From Enoplolaimus lenunculus (lineage: Eukaryota > Nematoda > Enoplea > Enoplida > Thoracostomopsidae): a stretch of 64,000 bases of DNA. Location: assembly GCA_030248215.1 (NCBI GenBank), contig JASANG010000185.1:42447-106446 (forward strand). Direction: 5' to 3'. The translations under genes were made by a program, and so were the position numbers. The notes below the pieces were generated by a model. That model had not been told where the DNA came from, did not search any database, and saw only the letters and a program-made list of their open reading frames with translations. This document shows, one piece after another, positions 42,601 through 48,600 of this stretch (the first letter of the stretch is position 1; every line of letters starts with the position of its first letter).

Positions 42601-45600
42601 AAAGTCACATACAAATTTATCTTGTCTTAGGATAATGTACTGGTAGGAGGTTTGCAGTTCTCTTACAGTTTTATATTTATGAATCAATAATCTTACCATT
42701 ATATATAACATGTAACACATCCGTCAACATAAATAATTGACAACTTCACGGCATTACATTTATTGTAAGTTCTTATGAGTAACCCTATAACTCATAGAGT
42801 ATACTATGAGCAAATAAAGGTACATAATATACGAGCAATACAGACACTGTCATCAGTGTTGAACAATTTTGACATATATGCGCATTGCAAAATCTGCACC
42901 GCTCTTAGCTTAGTGGTCATCGCAAACACCTCCCATCTGTGAGACGGGGGATCGAATCTTACCTTGAAATTACATCTCATATGATATTGAAAATATTCAT
43001 GTGACAAAGGGTTAATGGAAAAAATCACAGTATCTTTAAACTTATTTTTAGGTAAATACATCAGGTTAGGCTTAGACTTCGGTACACGCTTTGCTAAGTT
43101 CAGACGGAGAAACTTACCTTTAAGAGACAATATTTTAGTTGTTATTTTTAGACTCAACAAGCATCGCTAGCTGATACATCTGTAACCCTGGACGATACAA
43201 GTGAAGCGATAGAACCGGTAAGAGATGGCGTTTATATAAATAATTTGGCTCAGGTTGATTACGAGAGCATAACGGCAGTGCCCACTTAGTTTAAGCCTAG
43301 GATCAAGCCTAATCCTAATTTTCATAGTTTCTAAATTTCACAGTCTTTCTGACTCTCGAAGAGCAGGCTTAATCCGGCCCAATATTTCGACACACTTGGT
43401 TTCAGAGGCGGACTAATCAATTTGTTGAATTTGAGCCCTGCGAAAACTTAAATTTACCGCAGAATATGAAATGACATTCAAAAATCACACTTTCACTAAG
43501 AAATCGAAGCGACAAGTGATTTGAAAACGAAAAAATGAAATCTGACATGGCTTCTGCGAATTGCCTTCCGCTTTGTAATTTGACAAGAAGCTTAAGGAAT
43601 TTTTCGCCAAAAAGTTGGATAAATTAAAGTTCCTTTCACAAAATATCCATTAATTAAACATATCTTTCAGATGTACATTCAAGAACTAACCACAAAACAC
43701 ATTGTTAATGAAAATATTACTGTTTAATAACTTGCTCCAAGATGCAAATTAATTTCAGGAACTTGTTGCAACCGTATCGGAAAGCGACCATTCTCAGTTG
43801 ATCTTAGGCGGTCACCCTGATGTGATCCCGTGTCACGAACAGTTTCCATCATCGTCGCATTCAATTGGTTCCACTCAACAGCCGGATGTGATTGGTTCAG
43901 CGGAAGTGACTAATGAAACTGAAGCTAACAGTGTTTCAGGGATTGAGAAAGACGGAAGTCCCACGGCAAAAACAGGGTATTCGTTTGGAAATTAGAAATT
44001 TTAATCAGGAGTAGGGAATGTTATTAAGCTTGAACCTGTGATTTTTAGATCCTATTTACGATCCCTCGGTTACTTGTCGTTTGAGCGTTAATAGGTTTTC
44101 AAACGATACGTTTATTCTGCCGATATGAAATAGAAAATTTGTATTATAATAACCTTAAGAAGAATAAAAATAATCTTTTTCAAAATTGTCATTGGGACGG
44201 CTTTAGTAGCGTTTACTGCTTGAATTTGCTTTAGCATTTGTACTAAACATTGACTCTGTAGTTTATTTAATAGCTTGGATCACCAGTCATGCAACGTCCT
44301 ATTTCGTGTTACAATTAAACCGAATAATGGATGACAGTTGCAGAGAAAATCATATGCAATTATTCATCACTTAAAAGCGTTAAATTACTATAGGTTATAA
44401 TCACAACAGAATAAATCAAATAGGCAATGATAATGGTTCGGTTTGTGAAACATTATTAGTGTATTTTCTTAACTTTTGATTTATGAAGTCGGATTTAAGT
44501 GTGGTTTCAACATTTTAACCAATATTTTGTAAAAACATTTGTCTTATACCGCGTCAAAGCTACAAATGAATTGCATAATCTCAATTTATGACGTGATTGG
44601 ACTTGAGTCGATATTTTGAAACAGTATTTTGAAAGATTTCAATAAAGTAAAAAATATATCTCATCGCTAACTGGTGATTGGTGCTATGAAATATTCGCAT
44701 TAGATTCTGCGTGAGACTGCTTATTCGCTTCATGAACGTCTCCTGTGTGAATGGTCATTGAAATATTTGTCTGTTATTTTTGGTTTCTTAATTTCTAAAC
44801 TTTCCTCCATTTCTCCTCCGTTCTTTTTTCATTTTTTCAACAAAGACATTCTTTTCTTTTCTTTATTATTTCTTCATTATATCCACTGTTGTCTGAATTT
44901 ATGTATTTTTTCTAAATTTCCCTTTTGTCAATTTTCTAACCTGTTTAAAACAGACAGAGTAAACTTGATCTTAGACGAATTTCTTATGAATTAATTACAT
45001 CATTCTCAAGCTTAAACAATTGTGCAACATCGCTGCATTACATTTCACCAAATTTTAACATTAATATCATTTATAATCATCCGGGTTACCCATCCATACC
45101 AAGGCGTAGCCAAAAGGGGATCAGGTGACAGAACCCATTTGGTATTTTTGTATTAAAGTTATTTGACACGGTTAACCCTCCTGTGAAGATATCGTGTAAA
45201 GTAGACCCATCCTCTCCAAATTCCTGGCTGCGCCGTGATCCGCAAACCAGACTTGGATGGATGACTTTATGCCGCTTAAAATTTCCTCGCTCAGTTTTAA
45301 ATTTTCACAGGCACATTTTGCATTAAGATTAAATGACATAAAATTGGTTAAATTTTCAAAAATGTAAACGCGTCCAAAATTGTATTTTTGGAATATTTTA
45401 GGAAGAAGAAACGGAAAACATCAAAAAAGCAAGGATCAAAAGACTCAAGCGAATCTGAACATTCGACTGTTGAATCTCCTGCCACCGTTCAAATCCCTGA
45501 ATTTGAGGTTAAAGACATGGGCAATTAATTCAACGAATTATTGACTGACAAAAAATTAACATTAAAATATGTTACGGTTTTATGTGCAAGAAAAAAAAGT

Positions 45601-48600
45601 TTTCATTTTCGTAAAACTTCTTTGAAAAACTCTTAGTTTGGAACGCAAGTAATCACAGTTTTATCACATGAATGTCCATGAATTCGTTTCAAGGTTGGAT
45701 TCGAACACCGGTCTGTCGTGATGGAGGCGTTTACCATCAACAGACATCTGTTAGAACTTGAAGCACAGGTCATGGGGGGGGGGGCGTTCTCACGTGTTGT
45801 GAAGATTTTTCATCGCGCATACGCAGTCATTTAATAAATGCAATTAAAACATTATCAACATATAAGTACCAAAACTGCTATATCATTTTCTGTTTACCTT
45901 TGCTCAGATATACCAACAGTGGATGATCACTCTTTATAACACCTTATAGTTTAATTTGGGTGTATTTATGTGATAGCGACCCCCTATAAACAAGGCCGGG
46001 TCACCCAAAAACGCAGCGTCCGGTGGTACATTTTGTACCATGCGAGACCCCAAGTGTTCCACAGTCTTGGTTATACTGAACCGTAATTTATTTCGTATTT
46101 TATTTACAGGAAACTCCATCGATGCGGAAAAGACACAAACGCGAAGCAGCAAAAAATAAACAAGAGCAACAAATGAAAGAAATCATTGAGAATGGATCTG
46201 CAATTTCAAGTCCGACCACAGAAGCAAAACAAGCCTCGGCACCACAGTTGTAAGTGTATCCCCCCCCACAAAAGTAAAACTATTACAAAATGCTTTCCTC
46301 CTGTACTGATGCTAATTTGATGAAAAACCAAAATCCCTAACTGTATATACTTGAGGTTGAGCCAGAGACTAATCATGTTTCGGTAGCCGTTTGGAGAATG
46401 GAAGTAAACAAGAACCAGGCAATACAGACTCAAAAATTATGTATCGGAATAATAAACGTATGTCAGATAGCTTTTTCAATATGATTTAGGTTAAGCTAAA
46501 CACATGTTGTATTTTATATCAGTTTTAAAGAATTAAAAAATTTATTCAAATGCGAGTACATTTCAGTTCACTAACGACTGTAGGTGGCTGTGCCATTCTT
46601 AAACCATATTTCAAAATGAAAACTAAAACACAAACTAAATTCAAACCATAAAACCACACCTTAACGGAGGATCAGGCTTCACCCAGTCTCGCTGATACCT
46701 GGAAGGAGCAGCCAGGAGCGGAATCAGTTTTGATAATCGGTTTCTTGAATTGCATATTAGTGGTCTAAGTTGCGTTTCTTGCGGTGTTCTGAGCTGTATA
46801 GAATTTAGGACTTGAAGGAGTACTGGTGTTGTTCTGCGCAGTATTTTGAATGCTGAAGCGTTATGAAGTAACAAAGAAAATTTTGGAGAACTTTGATAAT
46901 TCAGGAGTTGGGCAAAAAATTTTAGTGATAGTAACGGGATTAGTCTCACTATTCTGAAGACGGAATTGGCCATTCTAATGGGGTTAGTTTGGCAGAAAAT
47001 GCGGCGAATTCCTGGAGTTTTGGTGTAAATTCTAACGGGGTTGGAGTTGCACGGCTTTCGCGAAATTTAGACAACTTTGATATATTGTGAGCCAGCGGCT
47101 GGATGTAACCAGAAATTAGGTACAGTTTTCACAATGAATTTCAGATGAGGCAACCTCAAATAGGACAATTTTAACTGTTTGTCGTAATTGTGTTATTGTT
47201 CGGTGTTATATTTGGTATTTGGTTGGTCAGTAAATGTTCAACAGGCCGTGTCACCGAATTGAAACTATTAGCGTAACATCGGCAAAGAACTGAGTACAAA
47301 GTTGTGATTTACGGCTGTTAAACTAGCAAATTATCAACTTTTCACAACAAATATTTACATGAGTTTATCGATAATAAGTTTGACTTCAATTGAAAAAGTA
47401 TCTTTGATTTGCAACTGTAATTTGCTGTCGCTTTGGAAAATAGGCGTTTGTTACAAGAATATGTTATTGAAAAAGTAAACCATTTGCCCCATCTTACCGC
47501 TATTCATAAAAACACGAACCGTTTTACTTATTGCTAAAAAAGTTACATAAAATTTGTCGAAATATCTTAAATTTTGTCGTATATTTTTAAATTTAGAATT
47601 GAATATTTTCAGTCTCAGCGTTAAAAAATCGTCATCACAAAGATCAACACCAACTGGCAGACCGATTACACCAATGGACAACACTGTCCTGAAACATGTC
47701 GGGGTCCAACATCCGCGATTTCTGGAACGCCGAAAAACACTGGATGACCTGAGTGAAGCTTTGAGAAAATCTGGGCTCGAATCGAGTCATTTAATATTTG
47801 GTAATTTTTGTAAAATCTGTGATTGCAACATTTATCAACGCCTGCTCATGTGTGCTTTACTGCCGCCTCAAAATTCCCGTCCCAGACAAGAAATTGATAG
47901 CTTTTGTTTGTGGTGCGATTTTGGGATTTTGGGATTTCGGGTTTTTGTGATTTTAACAGGATTCATCGCATGCCATTTTTGGGCTTAGGCTTAGGTTTAG
48001 GATTAAACAATCCTTTGGACTAAAACTAGCTTTAGATTAGGCAAGGCTCCGTGCTTGGTTTAGGTTTAGGCAATTCTTAGCATTACAATTAGGTGTTCAG
48101 GCCTAAGATCTGGCGTAAGCTTAGATATAGGGTTTAGAGGTGCCTTAAGCTTACGTTTTGACTTAAGCTACGGCTTATGCATAATAGGCTTTGGTTTAAC
48201 ATAGATTAGATCTTAAATGACCCTTGGGCTAAATCTCAGGCTTAGGCTTAGGCTTCGGCAACACCAATACCTGAAACCAAGCGTAAGCATAATCTTAAAA
48301 ATTGGTCTAAAGTCTTCCTGATCCTGCTCCATTGCTGCCATGAAAAATAACCGAAACGACTTAAAAACTGACACGAATCTTCCAATGTTCCACAAATACT
48401 GCAATAGGAAAAACTTTGTTTACAATTTACAGGCATTGATTATACACGAAGCAACGTACATCAGGGCGAGTTTACGTTCGATGGAAAATCACTTCATGAA
48501 ATTGATCCAAAAATTCAAAATCCTTACCAACAGGTTGGTACACAGTCTTAAATTTGTAGTTTTCCCTGTTAAACTGTCTGATATGAACAGCTATGAATGG

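Noticed and set aside
46641-46973. 110-codon minus-strand open frame
   Set aside because: No recognisable domain, no splice signals, lies in an intron of gene 1 of ordinary composition.
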